From assembly GCF_030246905.1 (NCBI RefSeq), contig NZ_CP126741.1:1736001-1800000 (forward strand): a stretch of 64,000 bases of DNA, written 5' to 3'. The notes under the pieces were generated by a model. It had not been told where the DNA came from and did not search any database. It saw only the letters and a list, made by a program, of their open reading frames with translations. The DNA is from Microbacterium sp. zg-Y818. GTDB taxonomy: Bacteria; Actinomycetota; Actinomycetes; Actinomycetales; Microbacteriaceae. A program made the position numbers and the translations under genes. Positions 27,491 through 35,934 of the stretch are shown here, in pieces. Every line of letters begins with the position of its first letter. Position 1 is the stretch's first letter.

Positions 27491-29134
27491 ATGGTTCTCG
27501 ACGCGCCGGTGTCCACCGTACTGGCCGATGGCCACGTGGCGACCGACCTGACGCTGCGCCACGTCTGGAACGAATGCGTCGGCGCCGGCCGGGCGAGCGA
27601 AGCACTGCGAGCCGACTGGCAGGCGCACTTCCGTGAAGCCGTCGACCTCCTCGGGGTTCGGCACGTGCGCTTCCATGGACTGTTCCACGACGACATGTTC
27701 GTGTATCGCACCGAGGACGGCGGAGGCTTCGGCCCGCCCCAGCCGCTGCCGGAACCCGTCTACACGTTCTCCTACGTCGACAAGGTCTTCGATGCGATCC
27801 TCGCCACCGGTGCGCGCCCCTTCGTCGAGCTGGGGTTCATGCCACGAGCGCTCGCCACGCAGACCGAGACGCTGTTCTGGTGGAAGGCGCACTGCAGCCC
27901 GCCGAACGACATGGGGCGCTGGGTGGAGCTGGTCACGAGCACTGTGCGCCATTGGATCGACCGTTACGGCATCCACGAGGTGCGCCGCTGGCCGTTCGAG
28001 GTGTGGAACGAGCCCAACCTCGTCCCCCATTTCTGGACCGGCAGCCGCACGGAGTACTTCGAGCTGTACGAGGCCACGGCGAAGGCGATCAAGGAGATCG
28101 ACCCCCGGCTGCGGGTGGGCGGCCCGTCGACGAGCGTGTTCGTGCCCGATGCCCGCTACGCCGGCGAGTACCACGACCCCTCGCTCGAGGTCGCAACCGC
28201 CGAGGCGGACAGCCCCGACTCCCTCGATTGGCAGCCGGTGTGGATCCACGAGTTCCTGACGTACTGCGCCGAGCGCGACGTCCCCCTCGACTTCCTCTCC
28301 ACTCACCTGTACCCCACCGACTACGCCGCGGATTCCACCGGTCGCGGCAAGGCCATCACGCGCCAGAGGGACGCCACCCACGTGGACCTGCAGCTCATGC
28401 GCCGGCTCATGGCAGACAGCCCTTACCCCGATGCCGAGCTGCACATCACCGAGTGGTCGACGTCCCCCTCCAGTCGCGACGCGATGCACGACACGCTCTT
28501 CGCGGCCGCCTACATCGTGCGGGCATTCCTCAAGGGCGCCTCGATGGCGGAGTCGATCTCATACTGGACGTTCACGGACGTCTTCGAGGAGGGCGGCGGC
28601 GGCATCGGCCCCTTCCACGGCGGGTTCGGACTGATCAACGAGCAGGGGCTGCACAAGCCGACGTTCCACGCGATGGCGATGCTCAACCGCCTGGGCGACC
28701 GCGTGGTAGCCGAGACGCCCCACGGCATCATCACAAGGTCCTCGCTGACCGGCGCGGTGTCGGCGGTCTTCTACAACTACCCCGATGACATGGGGACGAC
28801 CGGCCTGGAGGCGCGTCGCACCTACGCCGACACGCGCGAGCTCGCCCGCATGGGCCCGGCCCGCCGCATCCGGCACACGCTCGAGGGCCTGCCCCCGCGG
28901 GCGCGGTTCACGCTCGAGATCGTCGACTGGGAGTCGGGCAACGTCGCCGAGGCCTGGTACGCCATGGGAGCGCCGCTGAACCTCAGCCCCGCCCAGACCG
29001 AGCAGCTCCGCGACGTCGCCGACCGGCTGCGGCGCAGCATCGTCACCGCCTCCGAAGACGGCACTCTCCGGATCGACCTCGAGCTGCCCCCGTGGGCCGT
29101 GGCCTCCCTCGCCGCTGCCCCCGACCTGCCCTGA
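27491..29134 (+). CDS. Glycoside hydrolase family 39 (beta-xylosidase-like)
   Basis: 547 residues, no signal peptide, so cytoplasmic hydrolysis of imported oligosaccharides. A (beta/alpha)8 barrel with acid/base Glu174 in FEVWNEPNLVPHFW and nucleophile Glu321 in ELHITEWSTSP, plus a beta-sandwich C-terminus. GH39 enzymes are beta-xylosidases or alpha-L-iduronidases; in soil actinobacteria with a sugar importer the first is more likely. ATG 27491 preceded by AAAGGAG. It heads the operon GH39-binding protein-two permeases and is under the LacI-type operators. Confidence 0.88.
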   Translation: MVLDAPVSTVLADGHVATDLTLRHVWNECVGAGRASEALRADWQAHFREAVDLLGVRHVRFHGLFHDDMFVYRTEDGGGFGPPQPLPEPVYTFSYVDKVFDAILATGARPFVELGFMPRALATQTETLFWWKAHCSPPNDMGRWVELVTSTVRHWIDRYGIHEVRRWPFEVWNEPNLVPHFWTGSRTEYFELYEATAKAIKEIDPRLRVGGPSTSVFVPDARYAGEYHDPSLEVATAEADSPDSLDWQPVWIHEFLTYCAERDVPLDFLSTHLYPTDYAADSTGRGKAITRQRDATHVDLQLMRRLMADSPYPDAELHITEWSTSPSSRDAMHDTLFAAAYIVRAFLKGASMAESISYWTFTDVFEEGGGGIGPFHGGFGLINEQGLHKPTFHAMAMLNRLGDRVVAETPHGIITRSSLTGAVSAVFYNYPDDMGTTGLEARRTYADTRELARMGPARRIRHTLEGLPPRARFTLEIVDWESGNVAEAWYAMGAPLNLSPAQTEQLRDVADRLRRSIVTASEDGTLRIDLELPPWAVASLAAAPDLP

Positions 29135-29155
29135 CCATCCACACGAAAGGACTCG

Positions 29156-30448
29156 ATGATGAGATTCACCCGCAAGACCGGAGCGTTCGTCGCGCTCATC
29201 GCCACCACTGCGCTCGTGACCTCCGGATGCAGCGCGGGCGGCGGCGAGGACGGCGGCGACTCGCCCGACGCGCTGACGATCGCGACCTGGGTCGACATCC
29301 CGGAGACCCTTCTCGAGCAGTTCACCGAGGAGACCGGCATCGCCGTCGAGATCAACTCCTTCGCCGACGGCGCCTCTGCCCAGACCGTGCTGCGCAACGG
29401 ACTCGGGTCCAACGGTGCGGGACTGTCCGACGTGCACCTGGTCGAGCTCGACTGGTGGACCGAGATGATGGCCGTTCCCGAGGACTGGGTGACGCTGCCG
29501 GCCGTCGAGGACCGGTGGGTCGACTGGAAGGTCTCCCAGGGCTCGGTGGGCGACGAGATCAAGGGCTACGGCATGGACATCGGTCCGTTGGCGATCGCCT
29601 ACGACTCCACCCTGATGCAGGCTGCGGGCCTGCCCGCAGACCCTGCCGGGTTCACGGAGTTCATCGGCGGCGAGGATGCCACGTGGGAATCGTTCCTCGA
29701 CGCCGGCCGGCAGTTCACCGGGGTCTCTGACGCCGCCTGGATCGACTCGACCAGCACCGCCTTCCAGGCTGCGATCAACCAGCTGCCGAGCGCCTTCGAG
29801 GACCCCGACAGCGGCGACGCGATGCCGCTGGCCGACAACACCGACATCGAGGACCTGTTCACCCTGTTCGGCCAGGCCGCCGAAGACGGCGTCTCGGCCG
29901 GGGTCGGCATCGGGCATGCCGACTGGGACGCCGGGTTCCAGGCGCGCCGGTGGGCCACGGTCATCACCCCCGCGTGGGCGACGGGCATCATCGCGGAGAA
30001 CGCAGCCGGCCTGGAGGGCTGGCAGATCGCGGAGATCTTCCCCGACGGCGGCGGCAACTGGGGCGGCTCGTTCTTCGCGGTGCCGGCCACCGGTGACAAC
30101 ACCGAGGCGGCCACGGAGCTCGCCGACTTCCTCACCTCACCCGACGCGGCCGTGGAGATGTTCCTGCTGAACGGCCAGTTCCCCTCGCAGCTGGACGCCA
30201 TGGCGGACCCGACGGTCTCCGAGACACCGAACGAGTTCTTCGGAGACCAGCCCACCGGCGGCATCTACGCCGCTCTGGCCGAGTCGGCAGGCGACAAGGC
30301 GGCCGGCGGATACCGCGGCGTGAACTTCGCCGGCATCCAGACGCTGGTGATGGACGGCATCCGTCGCATCGAGACCGGCAACGAGGACACCTCGGCCGCG
30401 TGGAAGTCGACGGTGTCGGAGTTCGACGCCCTCGGCCTGACCGACTGA
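29156..30448 (+). CDS. Sugar-binding lipoprotein of an ABC importer (SBP family 1)
   Basis: 430 residues. Lipoprotein signal MMRFTRKTGAFVALIATTAL with lipobox TSGC (Cys25), then a Gly/Glu linker and the MalE/UgpB-like fold. It captures an oligosaccharide for the permeases encoded downstream. The ATG at 29156 has AAAGGAC upstream; the second ATG (29159) is possible. It lies 21 bp after the GH39 gene. A 13- to 16-bp hairpin (30464..30497) follows its stop. Confidence 0.92.
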   Translation: MMRFTRKTGAFVALIATTALVTSGCSAGGGEDGGDSPDALTIATWVDIPETLLEQFTEETGIAVEINSFADGASAQTVLRNGLGSNGAGLSDVHLVELDWWTEMMAVPEDWVTLPAVEDRWVDWKVSQGSVGDEIKGYGMDIGPLAIAYDSTLMQAAGLPADPAGFTEFIGGEDATWESFLDAGRQFTGVSDAAWIDSTSTAFQAAINQLPSAFEDPDSGDAMPLADNTDIEDLFTLFGQAAEDGVSAGVGIGHADWDAGFQARRWATVITPAWATGIIAENAAGLEGWQIAEIFPDGGGNWGGSFFAVPATGDNTEAATELADFLTSPDAAVEMFLLNGQFPSQLDAMADPTVSETPNEFFGDQPTGGIYAALAESAGDKAAGGYRGVNFAGIQTLVMDGIRRIETGNEDTSAAWKSTVSEFDALGLTD

Positions 30449-30463
30449 TCACCCCTCATCGCT

Positions 30464-30497
30464 GCCCTGGCCCGGCCTCCTCACGCCGGGCCAGGGC
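30464..30497 (+). terminator. Intercistronic hairpin between sugar-binding protein and permease genes
   Basis: GCCCTGGCCCGGC (30464..30476) pairs perfectly with 30485..30497 around an 8-nt loop; three more pairs extend the base. No T-run. Same operon position as the hairpins in both peptide importers, so probably an expression-ratio device. Confidence 0.75.
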
Positions 30498-30537
30498 GGC
30501 ATTTCGGAATTCGACGATGAATGAAAGAGGCCGAGAC

Positions 30538-31617
30538 ATGACACCCCTCACGCCGGCGCCGCGCCGCGTCGGATTCTCCCGCAAGCTGTCGAGGTGGGAC
30601 ATCAAGGTCTCGCCCTACCTCTACATCTCGCCGTTCTTCCTCAGCTTCGCGGTCTTCGGCTTCTTCCCCATCATCTTCAACATCTGGGTCGCCCTGCACG
30701 AGTGGGACCGGCGCCTCGGCCAGGGCGAGTTCGTCGGGCTCGACAACTTCGCCTGGGTCCTCAACCAGCCGGCGTTCTGGACCTCGCTGCAGAACACGTT
30801 CTCGATCTTCGTGCTGGCGCTCGTGCCGCAGCTGATCCTGTCGCTGCTGATCGCGGCGATTCTCGATCAGAACCTGCGCACCAAGACCTTCTGGCGCATG
30901 AGCATCCTCATCCCGTTCGTGGTGATGCCCGTGGCCTCGGCGATGATCTTCTCGCAGGTCTTCGGGCAGTTCGGGCTCGTCACGCCGCTGCTGCACGACC
31001 TCGGGTGGTTCACCGACGTGGATTCCCCCTTCTTCCACAACCGGTTCCTCTCCCATGTTGCGATCGCGACGATGATCGTCTTCCGCTGGACCGGGTACAA
31101 CGCGCTGATCTTCCTCGCCGCGATGCAGGCCGTGCCGCGGGATCTCTATGAGGCGGCCACAATCGACGGCGCCGGCCGGGCCCGACAGTTCTTCTCGGTG
31201 ACGATCCCGAGCATCCGCCCCACGATGATCTTCGTCATCCTGACGATGACCATCGGCGGTCTGCAGGTCTTCGACGAGGCGCGCGTCTTCGACGGCAGCG
31301 GGAGCGGCGGCACGGGCCAGGGCGGCTCCGATGACCAGTGGCTGACCACCGTCCTGTACCTGTTCAACCTCGGCTTCGGCGACTGGCAGGACCGCATGGG
31401 CCAGGCCGCCGCCGTCGCGTGGCTCTTCGCGCTCGTGATCATCGTCTTCACCCTGCTGAACTTCTTCCTCACCCGCGCGATCGCCGACAGCGGCTCCAGG
31501 CCGACGCGGGCCTCCCGTGCGGCAGCGAAGAAGCTCGTCGCGCAGGTGCGTGCCGAGGCCAACGCCCCCACCACCCACGCCGAACGCCCCACCCTCACGG
31601 AAGGATCCCAGCGATGA
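30538..31617 (+). CDS. Sugar ABC importer permease, MalF/UgpA type
   Basis: 359 residues, six membrane segments; TM1 in the run ISPFFLSFAVFGFFPIIF (about 35-52), the EAA loop LYEAATIDGAGRARQFFSVTIP near 203-224, and a long basic C-terminal tail (residues 320-359). ATG 30538 lies 9 nt after AAAGAGG; an in-frame ATG at 30517 has no better ribosome site. Its stop overlaps the next permease start (ATGA). Pairs with the MalG-type subunit. Confidence 0.92.
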   Translation: MTPLTPAPRRVGFSRKLSRWDIKVSPYLYISPFFLSFAVFGFFPIIFNIWVALHEWDRRLGQGEFVGLDNFAWVLNQPAFWTSLQNTFSIFVLALVPQLILSLLIAAILDQNLRTKTFWRMSILIPFVVMPVASAMIFSQVFGQFGLVTPLLHDLGWFTDVDSPFFHNRFLSHVAIATMIVFRWTGYNALIFLAAMQAVPRDLYEAATIDGAGRARQFFSVTIPSIRPTMIFVILTMTIGGLQVFDEARVFDGSGSGGTGQGGSDDQWLTTVLYLFNLGFGDWQDRMGQAAAVAWLFALVIIVFTLLNFFLTRAIADSGSRPTRASRAAAKKLVAQVRAEANAPTTHAERPTLTEGSQR

Positions 31618-32549
31618 GCACCGCGCTGATCGAGAACATCTCCGGCCCGGGGGCCAAGAAGTATGCAGAGCGGCGCGCGGCGAAGGGAAAGCCGGTCAAC
31701 CTCAGCAGGCCAAGCGACGACTCGGGTGGCCGCCGGCCCGGCTGGGTCACCTACGGGCTCCTGTCGGTGGTCGTCGTGGCGTCGATCTTCCCGCTCTACT
31801 ACGCCGCGATCCTGGGTTCGTCGACGCGGCTGGAGATCGCGCAGTCGGCGCTGCCGCGTCTCGTGCCAGGCCCGAACCTCCTGGCCAACATCGGCGCGAT
31901 CATCTCGAATCACCAGATCGACTTCTGGACGTCGTTCGCCAACTCGCTCATCGTCGCCGTGCTCGTGTCGGCCGCGACCGTCTTCTTCTCGACCCTCGCC
32001 GGGTTCGCCTTCGCCAAGCTGGGATTCCGCGCCCGCAACGCCCTCTATGTCTTCGTGATCGCGACGCTGGCGATCCCGATGCAGCTGGGCACCGTCCCCA
32101 TGTTCATCATGATGAACGAGTTCGGGTGGATCGACTCGCTCACCGCTCTGATCGTGCCGAGCCTCGTGACGGCGTTCGGGGTGTTCTGGATGACGCAGTA
32201 CCTCAAGGAGGCGCTGCCCTACGAGCTCATCGAGGCGGCGCGCGTCGACGGCGCGACGGTCTTCCGCACGTTCTGGTCGATCGCCCTCCCGGCAGCACGG
32301 CCGGCGGCAGCCACACTGGCGCTGTTCACCTTCGTCGGCTCATGGAACGACTTCTTCTGGCCGTCGGTGGTCCTGCGCAGCCAGAAGACGCTCCCGCTCG
32401 TGATCCCGCAGCTGAGCGGCGCGTTCACGGCCGATCACGCCCTCATCATGTCGGGCGTCTTCCTCATCGCGCTGCCTCTGCTCGTCGCGTTCGTGTTCCT
32501 CGGCAGGCAGCTCGTAGCCGGTGTCATGGCCGGTGCCGTCAAGGGTTGA
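31614..32549 (+). CDS. Sugar ABC importer permease, MalG/UgpE type
   Basis: 311 residues. After an unusually long cytoplasmic N-terminus (about 40 residues) come six membrane segments; EAA loop LPYELIEAARVDGATVFRTF near 201-220. ATG 31614 overlaps the previous stop by four bases. No ATPase gene follows: the operon ends and a convergent protease gene begins 27 bp later, so the importer must use an ATPase encoded elsewhere (MsiK-type sharing is usual in Actinobacteria). A small ATCGCC/GGCGAT hairpin at 32552..32568 may help end both transcripts. Confidence 0.92.
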   Translation: MSTALIENISGPGAKKYAERRAAKGKPVNLSRPSDDSGGRRPGWVTYGLLSVVVVASIFPLYYAAILGSSTRLEIAQSALPRLVPGPNLLANIGAIISNHQIDFWTSFANSLIVAVLVSAATVFFSTLAGFAFAKLGFRARNALYVFVIATLAIPMQLGTVPMFIMMNEFGWIDSLTALIVPSLVTAFGVFWMTQYLKEALPYELIEAARVDGATVFRTFWSIALPAARPAAATLALFTFVGSWNDFFWPSVVLRSQKTLPLVIPQLSGAFTADHALIMSGVFLIALPLLVAFVFLGRQLVAGVMAGAVKG

Positions 32550-32576
32550 GGATCGCCTGCGTGGCGATGAGCGGCG

Positions 32577-33770
32577 TCACTGCGCGCAGGAACCCGTCGA
32601 CACCGGCTGCGTGAGCGACGGCGCCTGATCCACGACCGGGGCGAATTCGGCCGGCGTCATGGCGTATCCGATGTCCTCCCCCGACTCCGCGCGGGCGAAC
32701 ACAACGCCGGCCACCTCTCCCCCGGGCGTCAGCAGCGGTCCCCCCGAGTTGCCGGGGCGCACCGAGGCGGACAGGGCGTAGATCTCGCGCGGTGACGACG
32801 AGGTCTCGTAGATGTCGGGGACCTCCACCGCACCGACCGACAGCACGCGGGCACCGCCCATCGAGAAGGGGCCGCCGAAGGGGTAGCCCTGCACGATCGC
32901 CTCGTCGCCGGTGGTGAGTGTGGCGGCGATGGTGAGCGGCGCGACCTCGATGTCGGCGACGGCGATGACGGCGAGGTCGTCCGCCGCGTCGAAGTACACC
33001 ACCCGCCCCTGCCGGACCGTCCCGTCCGGCAGCTCCACCACCGGGTCGGTGACCCCTGCGACGACGTGGGCATTGGTCACGATGCGATCGTCCGCGGCGA
33101 CGAAGCCCGTCCCCGTCGAGCTGGTGCCGCACGCGTACGCCACCCCTGAGATGCGGGCCACCGCCTGCGCCGCCGCCTGCAGGCGCGGATCGTCCAGCGC
33201 GAGCTCGGGCGCGGGCGCTGCGGGATCGAGCACGACGCTCGGGCCGAACAGGTCGCCGAGCCGGGGCAGCCCTTCCTCCAGGAAGGCGCCGCGCACCTGG
33301 GCGAGGGCGGCGTCGACCGGCGGCGGGGTCAGGGTGTCGATCGTGCGCACGAGACGCGAGGACGACACCATCGTGGACAGCAGCGGATTACCCGAGACCA
33401 CCACGGTCTGGGCGACGAGCGAGACCGCGAGCGCCGCGACCACGACGCTCAGGGCGCCGCCGAGCACGCGCTCGAGCCATCCGAGTCGTATGCGGTCGAC
33501 TCCCCGGCGTCCGATCGAGCCGAGGGCCGACCCCAGTCCCGCGGCGAGTCCCACGAAAGCGAGAGTGCCGACGATGACCGCCACGCTGCGCCATCCCGGC
33601 GAGGGAAGCACGTCGCTGAGCGCCGGAAGGACCATCGGCACCACCCAGTAGGCCACGAGCGCTCCCACCGCGAGGCCCACCAGGGCGCCGACCCCGGCGA
33701 GCAGCCCGCTGCGGATTCCCATCACGAGTGCGACCACGAGCACCGCGATCACCACGATGTCGACGATCAT
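32577..33770 (-). CDS. marP: MarP-like periplasmic serine protease
   Basis: 397 residues: four N-terminal membrane segments (CvpA/colicin V-like, about 5-125) followed by a trypsin-like protease outside the membrane. Catalytic residues His235 (VTNAHVVAG), Asp265 (DDLAVI; mycobacterial Asp264) and Ser342 (RPGNSGGPLL). Cys214 and Cys395 match the redox-sensitive disulfide pair of mycobacterial MarP (Rv3671c), which is needed for acid resistance. ATG 33768-33770 follows a GGGGGAGG site. It diverges from nrtR. Function is by close family match; substrates unknown here. Confidence 0.9.
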   Translation of the reverse strand: MIVDIVVIAVLVVALVMGIRSGLLAGVGALVGLAVGALVAYWVVPMVLPALSDVLPSPGWRSVAVIVGTLAFVGLAAGLGSALGSIGRRGVDRIRLGWLERVLGGALSVVVAALAVSLVAQTVVVSGNPLLSTMVSSSRLVRTIDTLTPPPVDAALAQVRGAFLEEGLPRLGDLFGPSVVLDPAAPAPELALDDPRLQAAAQAVARISGVAYACGTSSTGTGFVAADDRIVTNAHVVAGVTDPVVELPDGTVRQGRVVYFDAADDLAVIAVADIEVAPLTIAATLTTGDEAIVQGYPFGGPFSMGGARVLSVGAVEVPDIYETSSSPREIYALSASVRPGNSGGPLLTPGGEVAGVVFARAESGEDIGYAMTPAEFAPVVDQAPSLTQPVSTGSCAQ

Positions 33771-33835
33771 GCGCGCCCTCCCCCGAAACCGTCAGCGTAG
33801 GGGACTCGCCTGTGATGACGCCCGTCCGGGGGCGG

Positions 33836-33865
33836 TTGCGGTTCAGGTCATCTCGACACTAAGAT
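33836..33865 (+). promoter_or_regulatory. Promoter of the nrtR-nad operon
   Basis: -35 TTGCGG (33836..33841), 18-bp spacer, -10 TAAGAT (33860..33865). The 20 bp downstream (to the ATG at 33887) is where an NrtR site would be expected, but no certain palindrome is visible. Confidence 0.45.
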
Positions 33866-33886
33866 CGCCAGCACACAGTTAGGGTC

Positions 33887-34567
33887 ATGATGACACGAAC
33901 GCCCGGCATCCGCGTCGCCGTCTCGACGGTGATCTTCAGCCTGCGCCGCACTGCCGGCGACGAGCGGGCCGCCGTGGTGCTGCCGCTGGTCAAACGCACC
34001 CGCGACCCGTACGAAGGGCGCTGGGCGCTCCCCGGCGGGTGGCTCGACGTCGCCGAGAACCTCGACGCCGCAGCGGCGCGCACCCTCGCCGAGACGACAG
34101 GGCTCGCCCCCAGCTACCTCGAGCAGCTCTACGCGTTCGGCGACGTGGACCGTTCACCCAGCCGGGTCATCTCCATCGTCTACTGGGCCCTGGTGCGCCC
34201 CGACGAGGCGGATGCCGCCGAAGCACAGCACAACGTCGCGTGGTTCGACGCGGCATCCCTCCCTCCCCTCGCCTTCGACCATGCCCAGATCGTCGACTAC
34301 GCCCTGTGGCGCCTGCGCAACAAGGTCGGCTACAGCCGCATCGCGCACGGCCTGCTGCCGGCGGAGTTCACCCTGGCCGAACTGCGGGAGGTCTACGAGG
34401 CGATCCTCGGGCGCCGGCTGGACCCGGCGAATTTCCGCCGTCAGGTCGACACGTCGGGCACCCTCATCCCCACCGACGACTTCCGCACCGGCAGCCACCG
34501 CCCGGCGCGGCTGTACCGCTACAACCACGACGTCGAACTGGCCGATCGCGGCCCCCTCCCCCGCTGA
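33887..34567 (+). CDS. nrtR: NrtR-type Nudix regulator of NAD biosynthesis
   Basis: 226 residues: N-terminal Nudix-like domain (about 8-140) and C-terminal winged helix (about 145-220, with LAELREVYEAILGRRLDPANFRR). In the Nudix box region GGWLDVAENLDAAAARTLAETTGL the REUXEE core has become RTLAET, losing catalytic Glu residues; that is expected of NrtR repressors, which sense ADP-ribose or related NAD metabolites instead of hydrolysing them. Position directly before nadA-nadB-nadC (11-bp gap) supports the role. Start ATG 33887 or the next ATG 33890. Confidence 0.85.
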   Translation: MMTRTPGIRVAVSTVIFSLRRTAGDERAAVVLPLVKRTRDPYEGRWALPGGWLDVAENLDAAAARTLAETTGLAPSYLEQLYAFGDVDRSPSRVISIVYWALVRPDEADAAEAQHNVAWFDAASLPPLAFDHAQIVDYALWRLRNKVGYSRIAHGLLPAEFTLAELREVYEAILGRRLDPANFRRQVDTSGTLIPTDDFRTGSHRPARLYRYNHDVELADRGPLPR

Positions 34568-34578
34568 AGGACACCGTC

Positions 34579-35934
34579 ATGACCCCCACCCCACTGACTC
34601 TGCAGCCGCGCCCCGCGGCGGGCCGGCCCATCGCCTCCCCGAGCGTCGACGTCGAGATCCAGGCCATCGTCTCGGGTGTCGCCCCCGGCGCCACCTGCAA
34701 CACCGACCTCGCCGCCGGACCCTGGGAGTTCGACACCCGGCCCGGCTACGGGCCCGGCGCGTCGATGGGCGACGTCATCCCCACCGGCGCACCGCGGCAG
34801 GGCGAGCTTCCCGCCGAGTACCGGGACGCCACCGACGAGCAGCTGGACCTGCGCATCCGCGCCGCCAAGCTCGCCCTCGGCGCGCGCGTCGTGGTGCTCG
34901 GCCACTTCTACCAGCGCGACGAGGTCGTGCGCCACGCCGACTACGTGGGCGACTCGTTCCAGCTCGCCGGGGCCGCCAAGGCGCACCCCGAGGCCGAGGC
35001 GATCGTCTTCTGCGGCGTGCACTTCATGGCCGAGACCGCCGACCTGCTCTCACAGCCCGACCAGGCAGTGATCCTGCCCAACCTCGCCGCCGGGTGCTCG
35101 ATGGCCGACATGGCCGACATCGACCAGGTCGAGGAGTGCTGGGAGCAGCTCGAGGACGTCTTCGGGGACATGTCCGCGGCCGGCGCCGACGGACGCGTGC
35201 CGGTGATCCCGGTGACATACATGAACTCCTCCGCCGCGATCAAGGGATTCGTCGGCCGCCACGGCGGCATCGTCTGCACCTCGTCCAACGCCCGCACCGT
35301 GCTGGAATGGGCCTTCGAGCGGGGACGGCGGGTGCTGTTCTTCCCCGATCAGCACCTCGGCCGCAACACCGCCAAGGCCATGGGCGTGCCGCTCGAGCAG
35401 ATGCCGATGTGGAATCCGACGAAGCCCTGGGGCGGGACGGATGCCGCAACCCTGCAGGACAGCCGGGTGATCCTGTGGCACGGCTTCTGCTCGGTGCACC
35501 GCAGGTTCACCGTCGAGCAGATCGACAAGGCCCGCGCCGAGCACCCCGGCGTGCGCGTGATCGTGCACCCGGAGTGCCCCATGCCCGTCGTGGATGCCGC
35601 AGACGAGGCCGGGTCCACCGACTACATCCGCAAGGCGATCCAGGCCGCGCCCGGTCCCACGACCTTCGCCGTCGGCACCGAGATCAACCTCGTCAGGCGC
35701 CTGGCGGCGGAGCACCCGCAGCACGAGATCTTCTGCCTCGACCCCGTGGTCTGCCCGTGCTCGACCATGTACCGCATCCACCCGGGCTACCTCGCCTGGG
35801 TGCTCGAGTCCCTCGTCGCCGGCACCGTCGTCAACCGCATCACGGTGCCGCAGGACGTCGCCGACCCCGCCCGGGTGGCGCTGGAGCGCATGCTCGCCGC
35901 GAAGCCACCCGCGTCCGCACAGGAACGGCCGTGA
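34579..35934 (+). CDS. nadA: Quinolinate synthase
   Basis: Condenses iminoaspartate with dihydroxyacetone phosphate to quinolinate in de novo NAD synthesis. 451 residues. Three conserved Cys for the 4Fe-4S cluster: Cys145 (VFCGVHFMAETA), Cys233 (IVCTSSNAR) and one of Cys392/Cys394 (VVCPCSTMYRI). An N-terminal extension of about 90 residues precedes the catalytic triple repeat, as in other actinobacterial NadA. ATG 34579; the stop overlaps the nadB GTG (GTGA). The cluster is oxygen-sensitive, which may explain the cysteine desulfurase two genes on. Confidence 0.95.
   Translation: MTPTPLTLQPRPAAGRPIASPSVDVEIQAIVSGVAPGATCNTDLAAGPWEFDTRPGYGPGASMGDVIPTGAPRQGELPAEYRDATDEQLDLRIRAAKLALGARVVVLGHFYQRDEVVRHADYVGDSFQLAGAAKAHPEAEAIVFCGVHFMAETADLLSQPDQAVILPNLAAGCSMADMADIDQVEECWEQLEDVFGDMSAAGADGRVPVIPVTYMNSSAAIKGFVGRHGGIVCTSSNARTVLEWAFERGRRVLFFPDQHLGRNTAKAMGVPLEQMPMWNPTKPWGGTDAATLQDSRVILWHGFCSVHRRFTVEQIDKARAEHPGVRVIVHPECPMPVVDAADEAGSTDYIRKAIQAAPGPTTFAVGTEINLVRRLAAEHPQHEIFCLDPVVCPCSTMYRIHPGYLAWVLESLVAGTVVNRITVPQDVADPARVALERMLAAKPPASAQERP

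Noticed and set aside
33859..33884. CTAA...TTAG pair upstream of nrtR as an NrtR operator
   Set aside because: Only four bases per arm with 15 or more bases between; too weak without a comparison to other sites.
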